The notes beneath the pieces were generated by a model. It was not told the origin of the DNA, ran no database searches, and worked only from the letters and a program-made list of their open reading frames with translations. From Candidatus Palauibacter soopunensis (lineage in GTDB: Bacteria; Gemmatimonadota; Gemmatimonadetes; Palauibacterales; Palauibacteraceae): 48,000 bases of DNA. The translations under genes and the position numbers were made by a program. Below, piece after piece: positions 24,705 through 32,894 of the stretch (position 1 is the stretch's first letter; each line of letters opens with the position of its first letter). Where the stretch lies: positions 1 to 48,000 of the forward strand of contig NZ_CANPVT010000033.1 in the NCBI RefSeq assembly GCF_947581735.1, in the 5' to 3' direction.

Positions 24705-26281
24705 CGGCGCTCCGACGCAGCGCCTTCGGGATGCTCGCGCTTGGCGGGTTCGCCATCCTCGCCGTTTCCGCCGCGCCCCCGCTGTCGGGGCAGGAGGATG
24801 CGGCCGCCGCGGGCAAGGTCGTGTACGACCGCTGGTGCGCCGAATGTCACGGCGAGACCGGGCAGGGGGATGGCTCCGCCGCCGCCTCGATGCTGCCGCG
24901 GCCGCGGGACTTCACGCAGGCTCTCTACCAGATCCGGACGACCGGGAGCGGACAGCTCCCGACGGACGCGGACATCCGGTTCGCGATCGAGAACGGGCTC
25001 CCGGGTACGACGATGCCGGGCTGGCCCAATCTCTCGGACCAGGAGATCGACGACGTCATCGTCTACCTGAAGAGCTTCTCGAGGTTCTTCGCCCAGGGGC
25101 CGGCGCCGGAACCGCTGGACTTCGGGTCCGACCCGGGCGGCGGTCCCGCGGCGATCGAGGCGGGCGCGGCGGCGTATCTCACCATGCTGTGCGAGGAATG
25201 CCACGGCCTGTCCGGGCGCGGTGACGGGACCTCGGCACCGACGCTGGAGGACTGGCGGGGCCTCCCTATTCGAGCGGCCGACCTCACGGAGGCGTGGGTT
25301 CTGAACGGTGGCAGCAGCGTCGAGGACATGCATACCCGGATGTTGACCGGACTGGACGGCACGCCGATGCCGTCGGCGATCGACGCCATGAACTCGGGCG
25401 TCGTCTCGCCCGACGAGGTCTGGCAACTGGCGCACTACCTCGCCTCGCTCGGGCCGCGCGAGATGCCGCCGCTGCGGGAAGTGATCCGCGTCGGGCGTGC
25501 CGAGGGGGGGCTGCCGGCCGATGGTGGGGAAGAGGCCTGGGCGGGCGTCGAAGCCTTCTACTTCCCGATGTCGGGCCAGGTCGTGCAGGTGCCGCGCAAC
25601 TTCGCGCCGACGGTCGATGGGCTCTGGGTGCAGGGGCTCCACGACGGAAATGACATCGCACTGCGCGTGCAGTGGAACGACCCATCGAACAGCCCGGACC
25701 CGAACTGGGACGAGTGGCAGGACAAGATCACGGCCGCGCTCGACCTGGACGGCGCGGACCCCATCGTTCTCGACAGCGCCGGCGCGCCGACCGCGCGGCC
25801 CCCGGACGCTGTGCTCCTCCAGTTCCCGTTCGAACTGCCGGAGGGCACCGATCGGCCGTATTTCCTCATGGGGGACGCCCGGGAGCCGGTCTATCTCTGG
25901 ACGTGGGATTCGGAAACCGGCGTCGGCGCGGGACGCGGGCGGGGACTGGACTCCGTCGAACCGCTCGCGGAGGACCCGGTAGCGGGAGAAGCGACGTGGG
26001 AGGAGGGGCGCTGGACGCTCTATCTCCGCCGCTCGATCGAAGTCGAAAGCGACGGCCTCGATTTTGCCGAGGGCACTCCGACGCCCATCGCTTTCCAGGC
26101 GTGGGATGGATCCAGCGCCGAGGCGGGAAAGCGCAGTTCCGTGAGCACATGGTACTACATTCTCCTCGAACCTCCGGCATCCAGCACGGTCGTCGTGACG
26201 CCCCTGCTGGCCATGCTCTTGACGGGGGCCTTCGGTCTCGTTCTCGTGCGCCGGGCCCAGGACCGCCGGAGGGATGGATGA
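24701..26281 (+). CDS. Dihaem cytochrome c fused to an ethylbenzene-dehydrogenase-gamma-like haem b domain
   Basis: The 526-residue exported protein has a signal segment (about residues 1-31), two haem c domains with CAECH (Cys46, Cys49, His50) and CEECH (Cys164, Cys167, His168), then a beta-rich domain at about 285-495. That domain resembles the haem b-binding gamma subunit of DMSO-reductase-family enzymes (VDGLWVQGLHDGNDIALRVQ, WNDPS, WTLYLRRSI). A hydrophobic C-terminal helix (about 500-517) anchors it. The molybdenum and Fe-S partner subunits of such enzymes are absent here. ATGA overlap with the previous gene. It likely stores or relays electrons outside the membrane. Confidence 0.85.
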   Translation: MTALRRSAFGMLALGGFAILAVSAAPPLSGQEDAAAAGKVVYDRWCAECHGETGQGDGSAAASMLPRPRDFTQALYQIRTTGSGQLPTDADIRFAIENGLPGTTMPGWPNLSDQEIDDVIVYLKSFSRFFAQGPAPEPLDFGSDPGGGPAAIEAGAAAYLTMLCEECHGLSGRGDGTSAPTLEDWRGLPIRAADLTEAWVLNGGSSVEDMHTRMLTGLDGTPMPSAIDAMNSGVVSPDEVWQLAHYLASLGPREMPPLREVIRVGRAEGGLPADGGEEAWAGVEAFYFPMSGQVVQVPRNFAPTVDGLWVQGLHDGNDIALRVQWNDPSNSPDPNWDEWQDKITAALDLDGADPIVLDSAGAPTARPPDAVLLQFPFELPEGTDRPYFLMGDAREPVYLWTWDSETGVGAGRGRGLDSVEPLAEDPVAGEATWEEGRWTLYLRRSIEVESDGLDFAEGTPTPIAFQAWDGSSAEAGKRSSVSTWYYILLEPPASSTVVVTPLLAMLLTGAFGLVLVRRAQDRRRDG

Positions 26282-26343
26282 AGCAACGGGGAAGGGCTCT
26301 CAACAGCCGATAGCGCAACGTTTTTTGTACGGGAGGTAAGTCA

Positions 26344-27204
26344 ATGCGATCGCATTTCTGGAACCGTTCGGCCGCCCTGCTGGCCGTCGCAGCGATGGCC
26401 GCGTGTGGCGGCGGCGGCGGATCGTCCGAAGGCGCGGGGGACGACGCGGGCGAGGCGGCGCCGGCCGCCGCCGCGGTGGATCCGTCGACCGTCGGCACCA
26501 TCGCGGGCATGGCCAATTTCGGCGGGATGGTCCCGACAATGGAGGCCATCGACATGTCGGCCGAGGAGGATTGCGCCGCCGGCTACGGCGCGGACGGGCC
26601 GATGGCGCAGAACGTCCTCGTGTCCGAAGGCGGCCTCGCCAACGTGTTCGTCTACCTGAGCGAGGGCGTCTCCGGCGCGCCGGCCGCGTCGGGCGCGGCG
26701 GCGCTCGACCAGGTGAACTGCCGCTACACGCCGCACGTGCTCGGCGTGCAGAGCGGGCAGGACATCGAGATTTCGAACAGCGACAACCTGCTCCACAACA
26801 TCAATGCCACCCCGACCGAGAACCGCGGCTTCAACATCAGCCAGCCCCGGGCCGGGATCACGAGCACGCAGCGCTTCCAGGTAGCGGAAGTCATGGTGCC
26901 GGTGCGCTGCGACGTGCATGGCTGGATGCAAGCGTACATCGGCGTTGTCGACCACCCGTATTTCGCGGTGACGGGCGCCGACGGGAGCTACTCGATCGCC
27001 AACGTCCCGGCAGGCGACTACACGATGACGGCGTGGCACGAAGAGTTCGGCACGATGACGGCGAGCGTGACCGTCACGGCGGGTGGGACGGCCGAGGCGT
27101 CGTTCGACTACAGCGGCGAGATGATGGGCGCCGACGTCCCCATGGGTGACGCGCTGGTCATCAAGCACGGCACCGACCGCATCCGGGTGGAGCGCACGCA
27201 GTAA
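26344..27204 (+). CDS. Lipoprotein with cupredoxin-like domain and C-terminal Cna-like fold
   Basis: The 286-residue protein has a lipoprotein signal (AVAAMAAC; Cys21), a Gly/Ala-rich linker, and a domain with candidate type-1 copper ligands His151 (LLHNI) and the cluster Cys189, His192, Met195 (CDVHGWM). A carboxypeptidase-regulatory-like beta domain follows (GSYSIANVPAGDYTMTAWHEE). GGGAGG-type ribosome binding site sits before ATG 26344. It lies between the bd-like island and the haem-copper oxidase operon, so it could be an electron carrier or a copper donor. Copper binding is inferred from ligand spacing only. Confidence 0.8.
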   Translation: MRSHFWNRSAALLAVAAMAACGGGGGSSEGAGDDAGEAAPAAAAVDPSTVGTIAGMANFGGMVPTMEAIDMSAEEDCAAGYGADGPMAQNVLVSEGGLANVFVYLSEGVSGAPAASGAAALDQVNCRYTPHVLGVQSGQDIEISNSDNLLHNINATPTENRGFNISQPRAGITSTQRFQVAEVMVPVRCDVHGWMQAYIGVVDHPYFAVTGADGSYSIANVPAGDYTMTAWHEEFGTMTASVTVTAGGTAEASFDYSGEMMGADVPMGDALVIKHGTDRIRVERTQ

Positions 27205-27210
27205 CGCGAG

Positions 27211-27249
27211 GGGCGGGACCGGCGGCCCGCGCGCCGGCCGGTCCCGCCC
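27211..27249. terminator. 13-bp perfect inverted repeat between lipoprotein and cox genes
   Basis: GGGCGGGACCGGC (27211-27223) is exactly repeated in inverse at 27237-27249 with a 13-base loop, giving a very stable GC-rich hairpin just after the lipoprotein stop. No U-run follows, so it is not a classical intrinsic terminator. It may end or attenuate transcription or protect an mRNA 3' end. It separates the bd-like island from the cox operon. Confidence 0.6.
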
Positions 27250-27292
27250 GCGTTCCGTTCAATTGAAGGGATCACCTGGAAGGAGATAGCTC

Positions 27293-27958
27293 GTGGATTG
27301 GGCGCTGCCCCCGAACTACTCGACATTCGGCATTGTGATCGACCAGCTGTTCTGGATCATCCTCGTCATCACGGGGATCGCCTTTCTCCTCGTGGAGGGG
27401 GGGATTCTCTGGTTCTGCATCAAGTATCGCGGACGTGAAGGGGCGAGGGCGCACTACACGCACGGATCGAACAAGGTGGAGATCATCTGGACGGTGATCC
27501 CGGCCATCATCATCGCGATCCTCGGCGCCTACTCGGCCATGGTCTGGGACGACATCAAGGGGAGCTCCAACCGGCCGGAGGATGCGCTCGAGTTCCTCGT
27601 CGTGGGCAAGCAGTTCGAGTGGAACATCACCTATCCCGGCATGGATCGGACGCTGGGCACCGGAGATGACTTCACCGTCCGCAACCAGTTCCACTTCCCG
27701 GTGAACGAGGACATCACGATCCTGCTCGAGTCCGAGGATGTGATCCACTCCTTCTTCATCCCCGAACTCCGCGTGAAGCAGGACGCGGTGCCGGGCATGA
27801 CCATCCCGGTGTGGTTCGACGCGACCCAGACCGGGGACTTCGAGATCGCGTGCGCCGAGCTATGTGGCCTGGGCCACTACTACATGATGGCGAGCGTAAC
27901 CGTGCACAGCGCGGCGGACTTCGACGCCTGGCAGGCCGGCCAGGCGACCGCCCAGTGA
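27293..27958 (+). CDS. coxB: Cytochrome c oxidase subunit II
   Basis: CoxB receives electrons from cytochrome c through its CuA centre. The 221-residue protein has two membrane helices (about 16-43 and 63-85) and a periplasmic cupredoxin domain with the CuA ligands His152, Cys187, Cys191, His195 and Met198 (CAELCGLGHYYM). There is no signal peptide and no fused cytochrome c. GTG start at 27293 follows AAGGAGAT. It is the first gene of the cox operon after the hairpin at 27211-27249. Confidence 0.96.
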   Translation: MDWALPPNYSTFGIVIDQLFWIILVITGIAFLLVEGGILWFCIKYRGREGARAHYTHGSNKVEIIWTVIPAIIIAILGAYSAMVWDDIKGSSNRPEDALEFLVVGKQFEWNITYPGMDRTLGTGDDFTVRNQFHFPVNEDITILLESEDVIHSFFIPELRVKQDAVPGMTIPVWFDATQTGDFEIACAELCGLGHYYMMASVTVHSAADFDAWQAGQATAQ

Positions 27959-27973
27959 TCGAGAAAGGCTGAT

Positions 27974-29740
27974 ATGGCGACGATCGTAGCGGAGGCGACG
28001 GGGCAGGCGATCCTGCACGAGGAGCACGAGCAGTCGTTCCTGCGCAAGTACATCTTCTCGACCGACCACAAGGTCATCGCGATCCAGTTCCTGATCTACA
28101 CGCTCTTCTTCCTCATGATCGGGGGACTGCTCGCGATGCTCATGCGATACCAGATCGCGTGGCCGGCGCGGGGCGAGCTGCCGCTGGGCGGGATCTTCCC
28201 GGAAACCATGGTGGCGAGCGGGTACATCCTGCCCGAGTTCTACAATGCCCTGGTCACGATGCACGGCTCGGTGATGGTGTTCCTCGCCATCATGCCGATG
28301 CTGGTGGGCGTGTGGGCGAACTACCTCATCCCGCTTCAGCTCGGGACGCACGACATGGCGTTCCCGAGGCTCAACATGCTCTCCTTCTGGCTGATGGTGC
28401 CGGCCGGGATCCTCACCCTCGCCAGCTTCTTCGTGATCGGCGGCGCGGCGGGGGCCGGCTGGACGCTGTACGCCCCGCTCAGCGCCCGTCCCGACCTGTC
28501 GGGCGTCGGCCTGGGCCAGATCATGTGGCTGGCCGCGCTCGTCTTCATCGGGCTCTCCTCGATCCTGGGCTCGGTGAACTACATCACGACGACGATCAAC
28601 ATGCGCGCTCCCGGCATGACCTGGATGCGCATGCCGCTAACGATCTGGTCGCTGTTCATCACGGCCATCCTCGCGCTCCTCGCCATGCCGGTGCTGTCGG
28701 CGGCCGGGATCATGCTCGTCTTCGACCAGACGATCGGGACGAGCTTCTTCCTGCCCGAAGGCGGCGGGCAGCCGCTCCTGTGGCAGCACCTGTTCTGGTT
28801 CTTCGGTCACCCGGAGGTCTACATCCTCATCCTCCCGGCCATGGGCTTCACCTCCGAGATCCTCTCCGTGGGTTCACGGAAGCCGGTGTTCGGCTACAGG
28901 GCGATGGTGCTGGCGCTCGTCTCGATCGCCTTCCTCGGCTTCATCGTCTGGGGCCACCACATGTTCCAGAGCGGGATGAACCCGATGCTGGGGCTCACGT
29001 TCACGGTCTCGACGCTCTTCATCGCCGTGCCCTCGGCGATCAAGACGTTCAACTGGATGGGCACGATGTGGCGCGGGAACCTCCAGCTCCACTCGGCCAT
29101 GCTGTTCGCGATCGGGTTCGTGGCGATGTTCGCGATCGGCGGCCTGTCGGGCGTCTTCATGGCCTCGACGCCGGTCGACATCTACATCCACGACACCTAC
29201 TTCATCGTGGCCCACATCCACTACGTGCTCTTCGGCGGAAGCCTGTTCGCGCTCTTCGGCGCGATCTACTTCTGGTATCCGAAGATGTTCGGCCGGATGA
29301 TGGACGAGACGATGGGCAAGATCCACTTCTGGCTCACGTTCATCCTCTTCAACGTGGTCTTCTTCCCGATGCACGGCGTGGGGATGGTGGGGATGATGCG
29401 GCGCATCTACGACTCCACCGGCTACGCGCACCTGCAGGGGATCGAGGACACGAACGCGCTCATCTCATGGGCGGCGTTCGGGCTCTTCGCCTCCGGCTTC
29501 CTGTTCGCGTTCAACTTCTTCTGGAGCCTGAAGAAGGGGAGAATGGCCGGGGCGAACCCGTGGAACGCGACGACGCTGGAGTGGCAGACGCCCTCGCCGC
29601 CCAAGCACGGCAACTGGGAGGAGATCCCGGTCGTCTACCACGGTCCGCACGAGTACAGCCACCCGGATGTGGAGGACAAGGACTGGCTGGCGCAGAACGA
29701 ACGGCCGGATGTCGTGAGCCCGGCCGCCGGCAGCCACTGA
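27974..29740 (+). CDS. coxA: Cytochrome c oxidase subunit I, A1-type haem-copper oxidase
   Basis: The 588-residue polytopic protein reduces oxygen and pumps protons. Haem a ligand His97 (TMHGSVMVF), CuB ligand His279 with Glu281 and Tyr283 (FFGHPEVYILILPAMG), the pair His328-His329, Lys357 of the K-channel, and His406/His414/His416 (HDTYFIVAHIHYVLFGG) are all visible. Glu in HPEVY marks the A1 type. It lies 15 bases after coxB and before subunits III and IV. No anomaly. Confidence 0.97.
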   Translation: MATIVAEATGQAILHEEHEQSFLRKYIFSTDHKVIAIQFLIYTLFFLMIGGLLAMLMRYQIAWPARGELPLGGIFPETMVASGYILPEFYNALVTMHGSVMVFLAIMPMLVGVWANYLIPLQLGTHDMAFPRLNMLSFWLMVPAGILTLASFFVIGGAAGAGWTLYAPLSARPDLSGVGLGQIMWLAALVFIGLSSILGSVNYITTTINMRAPGMTWMRMPLTIWSLFITAILALLAMPVLSAAGIMLVFDQTIGTSFFLPEGGGQPLLWQHLFWFFGHPEVYILILPAMGFTSEILSVGSRKPVFGYRAMVLALVSIAFLGFIVWGHHMFQSGMNPMLGLTFTVSTLFIAVPSAIKTFNWMGTMWRGNLQLHSAMLFAIGFVAMFAIGGLSGVFMASTPVDIYIHDTYFIVAHIHYVLFGGSLFALFGAIYFWYPKMFGRMMDETMGKIHFWLTFILFNVVFFPMHGVGMVGMMRRIYDSTGYAHLQGIEDTNALISWAAFGLFASGFLFAFNFFWSLKKGRMAGANPWNATTLEWQTPSPPKHGNWEEIPVVYHGPHEYSHPDVEDKDWLAQNERPDVVSPAAGSH

Positions 29741-29779
29741 ATCGCATGTCACCAAATCGCTTGGAAGGGAACTGACGAG

Positions 29780-30394
29780 ATGGCACACGCCGCGACCGCA
29801 GGCCGGGTCCCCGAGAGAGGACTCGATGTCTACACCCAGAAGGTGGGAATGTGGGTGTTTCTGTGCTCGGAGGTGATGTTCTTCGCGGGCCTCATCGGCT
29901 CGTACGTCGTGCTCCGGTTCGGAGCCGCCGACACGTGGGCGGAACCCGGCGACGTGTTGAACGTCCCGGTGACCGCGTTCAACACCTTCCTCCTCATCTG
30001 CAGCTCGGTGACGATGGTGAAGGCGTTCGCGGCCGCGCAGGAGGGCGACCAGAGGGGGATCAAGCTCTGGCTCCTGTCGACGACCATCCTCGGGGCGACC
30101 TTCCTCGGCGTGCAGGTCTACGAGTACACCGAACTCGTGCTGCACCAGTCCTGGCAGGGGAGCCACGGGTTCACGCCCGCGGCCGGACTGTACGGGGCCA
30201 CGTTCTTTACCATGACGGGCTTTCACGGCTTCCACGTCCTGCTGGGCGTGATCTGCCTCGCGTGGGCCACGATCCGCGCCTGGCGGGGGCACTGGGGGGC
30301 GGACGACACGCACGGGATCGAGGTGCTCGGCCTCTACTGGCACTTCGTCGACCTGGTGTGGATCATCCTGTTCACGATCGTATACCTGATCTAG
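29780..30394 (+). CDS. coxC: Cytochrome c oxidase subunit III
   Basis: The 204-residue protein has five predicted membrane helices and the subunit III features GMWVFLCSEVMFFAGLIGSY and MTGFHGFHVLLGV, ending in WHFVDLVWIILFT. The conserved membrane carboxylate (E31 in SEVMFF) is present. It is a compact, CyoC-like form lacking the first two helices of mitochondrial-type subunit III. It follows coxA after 39 bases. Confidence 0.95.
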   Translation: MAHAATAGRVPERGLDVYTQKVGMWVFLCSEVMFFAGLIGSYVVLRFGAADTWAEPGDVLNVPVTAFNTFLLICSSVTMVKAFAAAQEGDQRGIKLWLLSTTILGATFLGVQVYEYTELVLHQSWQGSHGFTPAAGLYGATFFTMTGFHGFHVLLGVICLAWATIRAWRGHWGADDTHGIEVLGLYWHFVDLVWIILFTIVYLI

Positions 30395-30449
30395 TGTCGA
30401 CACCTGGCCGCGCCGGGCCGGTCGGCGCCGAGAGCTACGGAGCGAACGA

Positions 30450-30755
30450 ATGAGTGAAGCCGGAGGACACGCGGCGAGCGCCGCGGACGATCATGCGCAC
30501 GAGCATCCGAGGTACATGCTCATCTGGCTGTACCTGGCAATTCTCACGATTCTCGAGGTGCTGGTGGCCTTCCTGGCGATCCCGAAGTGGATGATCGTGG
30601 TGTCGCTGCTCATCATGGCCGTCTGGAAGGCGCTCCTCGTCGCGCTGTACTACATGCACCTGAAGTTCGAGCCCAACCGCCTGCGGCTCGTCGCGCTGGC
30701 GCCGCTGCCGGCCGTGGCCATCATGATCATCGCGATCATGATGGAGTACGTGTAG
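30450..30755 (+). CDS. Cytochrome c oxidase subunit IV (prokaryotic COX4 type)
   Basis: The 101-residue protein has a His-rich N-terminus (DDHAHEHPRYMLIW) and three hydrophobic helices (YLAILTILEVLVA; VVSLLIMAVWKALLVALYYMHLKFE; MIIAIMMEYV), matching the COX4_pro/CtaF family. Such subunits stabilise the oxidase. It lies between coxC and the haem O synthase, the normal order. Confidence 0.92.
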   Translation: MSEAGGHAASAADDHAHEHPRYMLIWLYLAILTILEVLVAFLAIPKWMIVVSLLIMAVWKALLVALYYMHLKFEPNRLRLVALAPLPAVAIMIIAIMMEYV

Positions 30756-30769
30756 GCGCCGACCCCGCC

Positions 30770-31690
30770 GTGGAGGCCGGGAGTCTTCTGAAGGCCCGGA
30801 TCCCGCTCGACGGGATCTCGAGAGGGGTCCACTCGATTCGCGGGACGCTCCCCTCGTACGTGGAGCTCACGAAGCCGCGCATCACGGCGCTCGTCGTCGC
30901 GAGCGCGGCCGCCGGTTTCCTCCTGGGCGCAGCGAGCTTCGACCTCGCAGTGTTCGCCCACGCCATGGCCGGCGTGGCGCTCGTCGCCTCCGGGACGAGC
31001 GCGATGAACCAGGTGCTGGAACGGGATGTGGACGCGCTCATGGGGCGAACCCGCGCGCGGCCCCTGCCGGCCGGCCGGATCGCGGCGCCGCCGGCCGCGG
31101 TCGTCTCCGGGGTCCTGGCCGCGGCGGGGATCGTCTGGCTGTGGCTCGCGGTCAATCCGATCACGGCGGGCCTCGCGCTCGCCACCTTCATCTCCTACGA
31201 CTTCGTCTACACGCCACTCAAGCGCGTGCACTCGCTCTCCACCGTGGTGGGCGCGGTGCCCGGCGCGCTGCCGATCCTCGGTGGCTGGACCGCCGCCACC
31301 GGGCAGTTCGGGCTCGGCGGCTGGGCGCTGTTCGCGATCCTCTTCGTCTGGCAGCTGCCGCACTTTCTCGCTCTGGCGTGGCTGCTGCGGGACGACTACG
31401 AGGCGGCGGGGCTTCGCATGCTCTCCGTCGGCGACTTCGAGGGTCGGCAGACGCGTCGCCAGGCGCTGCTCTACGCGCTCACCCTGATCCCCGTGAGCCT
31501 GCTCCCGAGCGTTCTCGGCTTCACGGGCGTCGTCTACTTCGCAGTCGCGCTCGTCCTCGGGGGATTCTTCCTGTGGACCGCGTTCCGGTTCGCCTGCGCC
31601 GCGACGCCGGCCAACGCCCGGGGCTTGTTCCGGGCCTCGATTCTGTATCTTCCACTGCTGATGGCGGTGCTCGTCCTCGACAAGCTGTAG
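30770..31690 (+). CDS. ctaB: Protohaem IX farnesyltransferase (haem O synthase)
   Basis: CtaB/CyoE adds a farnesyl group to haem b to give haem O for the oxidase. The 306-residue UbiA-family membrane protein has VELTKPRITALVV, NQVLERDVDALMGRTRARPL (the first Asp-rich motif, D-x3-D) and YDFVYTPLKRVHSLSTVVGA. A GTG start at 30770 (VEAGSLLKARIPL) is the most likely; it lies 14 bases after the subunit IV stop. No haem A synthase gene is in this operon. Confidence 0.95.
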   Translation: MEAGSLLKARIPLDGISRGVHSIRGTLPSYVELTKPRITALVVASAAAGFLLGAASFDLAVFAHAMAGVALVASGTSAMNQVLERDVDALMGRTRARPLPAGRIAAPPAAVVSGVLAAAGIVWLWLAVNPITAGLALATFISYDFVYTPLKRVHSLSTVVGAVPGALPILGGWTAATGQFGLGGWALFAILFVWQLPHFLALAWLLRDDYEAAGLRMLSVGDFEGRQTRRQALLYALTLIPVSLLPSVLGFTGVVYFAVALVLGGFFLWTAFRFACAATPANARGLFRASILYLPLLMAVLVLDKL

Positions 31691-31695
31691 CAGCC

Positions 31696-31938
31696 GTGCT
31701 GAACACCTTCGCCGCCCTCGCGGCGGCCCCGCAGATGCAGCATACGCCGGACGAACAGGCGGGTTACGTCCTGATGTTCGTATTCATGGCAGCGATGCCT
31801 TACCTGCTTCTCGTCGTGATCGGGGGCGGGATCTTCCGGGCGCGCCGCCGTCAACGGCAGCGGGAGGTCGAAAGAGCCCTGGAAGAACAGCGCAAATGGG
31901 AAGCGGCCCGCGCGGCCGACCCGGATTCCGCATGCTGA
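31696..31938 (+). CDS. Small one-helix membrane protein after ctaB, unknown
   Basis: I do not recognise this 80-residue protein. GTG at 31696 lies five bases after ctaB. It has a hydrophobic stretch (VLMFVFMAAMPYLLLVVIGG, about residues 25-44) followed by a basic, coiled-coil-prone tail (RRRQRQREVERALEEQRKWE). Its 3' end overlaps the next gene by seven bases. The layout recalls small oxidase assembly or CcoQ-like proteins; nothing specific supports that. Confidence 0.72.
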   Translation: MLNTFAALAAAPQMQHTPDEQAGYVLMFVFMAAMPYLLLVVIGGGIFRARRRQRQREVERALEEQRKWEAARAADPDSAC

Positions 31939-32894
31939 CCCTCAGGCGCAGGATCCGGGCGGGGCTCGTCGGTGGGCTGCTGGGCGGCTTCGTCCTTGCC
32001 GTGCTCTTCTACTTCTACGATCTCGGGCAGGGGACCCCGCTGCAGACTCCCGCCTTCCTCTGGGGGGCGATCATCAGCCGCGCGGAGGTCGAACCCACGA
32101 CCGCGATCGTCGCGGGCTTCACCCTCATCCACTTCACCGCCTGGGCCGGGCTCGGGATGCTGGCCGCGGCGCTCGTTCAATGGGCGGGCCTTCCCCGCAA
32201 CGTGTTCATTGGCGCCCTGTACGGGCTCTTCGTCTGCTCGCTCGCGTTCTACCTCGGACTCATCCGGGCGCCTGCCGGGCTCGTGATGTCCGCGCCGGGA
32301 TGGCCGGCCGTCTTCTTCGGCAACGCGCTCGCCGGAGTCGTGATGTTCACCCACATGCACTGGGTGAGTTCCGAACCCGGCATCGTGGGGATGATGAACT
32401 TCCTCCAGACGCACCGGGTGACGCGGCACGGGATCTATGCCGGGGTGCTCGGCGCGCTCGTCGTCGCGTGCTGGTTCCTCATCATCGACGCCGTGCTCCG
32501 GCAGCCGCTCTATACGCCGGCGGCGCTGGCGACGGTCCTCTTCCGCGGCGCCCCGACGCCGGCCGCGGTCGAGATCTCGTTCGCGCCGGTCCTCGGCTAC
32601 ACGCTCGCCCACTTCGCCTTCTTCGTGCTGTTCGGCGTCGCGGTCTCCGGCCTCGCGAGACAGGTGTCCAGGTTCCCGCCGCTGGCCCTCGGCATCATCG
32701 TGCTGTTCGTCGTCTTCGAGGTCTTCTTCGTCGCCATGGTCGCGATGCTGGGCGGCTGGATCCTCGAGGAACTCGCCTGGTGGTCGATCCTCGTCGGGAA
32801 CATCCTCGCGGCGCTCGTCATGGGCGGATACCTGTGGAAGGTCTACCCGGAGTTCGCGGAGAGTCTCACGGCGGAGAGTCTTTGGGCGGACTGA
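31932..32894 (+). CDS. Polytopic membrane protein of the cox operon, unknown
   Basis: I do not recognise this 320-residue protein. It has about nine hydrophobic segments in two apparently similar halves, each beginning with a basic residue-rich start (RRRIRAGLVGGLLGGF; RVTRHGIYAGVLGALVV). Each half contains an xHF motif (TLIHFTAWAGLGML; TLAHFAFFVLFGVA). A THMHW motif sits near residue 141. The internal duplication suggests a transporter or cofactor-binding membrane protein. Position between ctaB and rdgB suggests a link to oxidase biogenesis. ATG 31932 is used; the frame is open back to 31896. Confidence 0.8.
   Translation: MLTLRRRIRAGLVGGLLGGFVLAVLFYFYDLGQGTPLQTPAFLWGAIISRAEVEPTTAIVAGFTLIHFTAWAGLGMLAAALVQWAGLPRNVFIGALYGLFVCSLAFYLGLIRAPAGLVMSAPGWPAVFFGNALAGVVMFTHMHWVSSEPGIVGMMNFLQTHRVTRHGIYAGVLGALVVACWFLIIDAVLRQPLYTPAALATVLFRGAPTPAAVEISFAPVLGYTLAHFAFFVLFGVAVSGLARQVSRFPPLALGIIVLFVVFEVFFVAMVAMLGGWILEELAWWSILVGNILAALVMGGYLWKVYPEFAESLTAESLWAD

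Noticed and set aside
26300..26325. A T-run (GTTTTTTG) after the cytochrome fusion gene as a terminator
   Set aside because: Only a 4-bp stem (GGCT/AGCC) lies upstream and it is too far from the T-run for an intrinsic terminator.
26274..26339. A 21-codon frame before the cupredoxin-like lipoprotein
   Set aside because: Short, without family features, and it ends inside the ribosome binding site of the lipoprotein. Treated as leader sequence.
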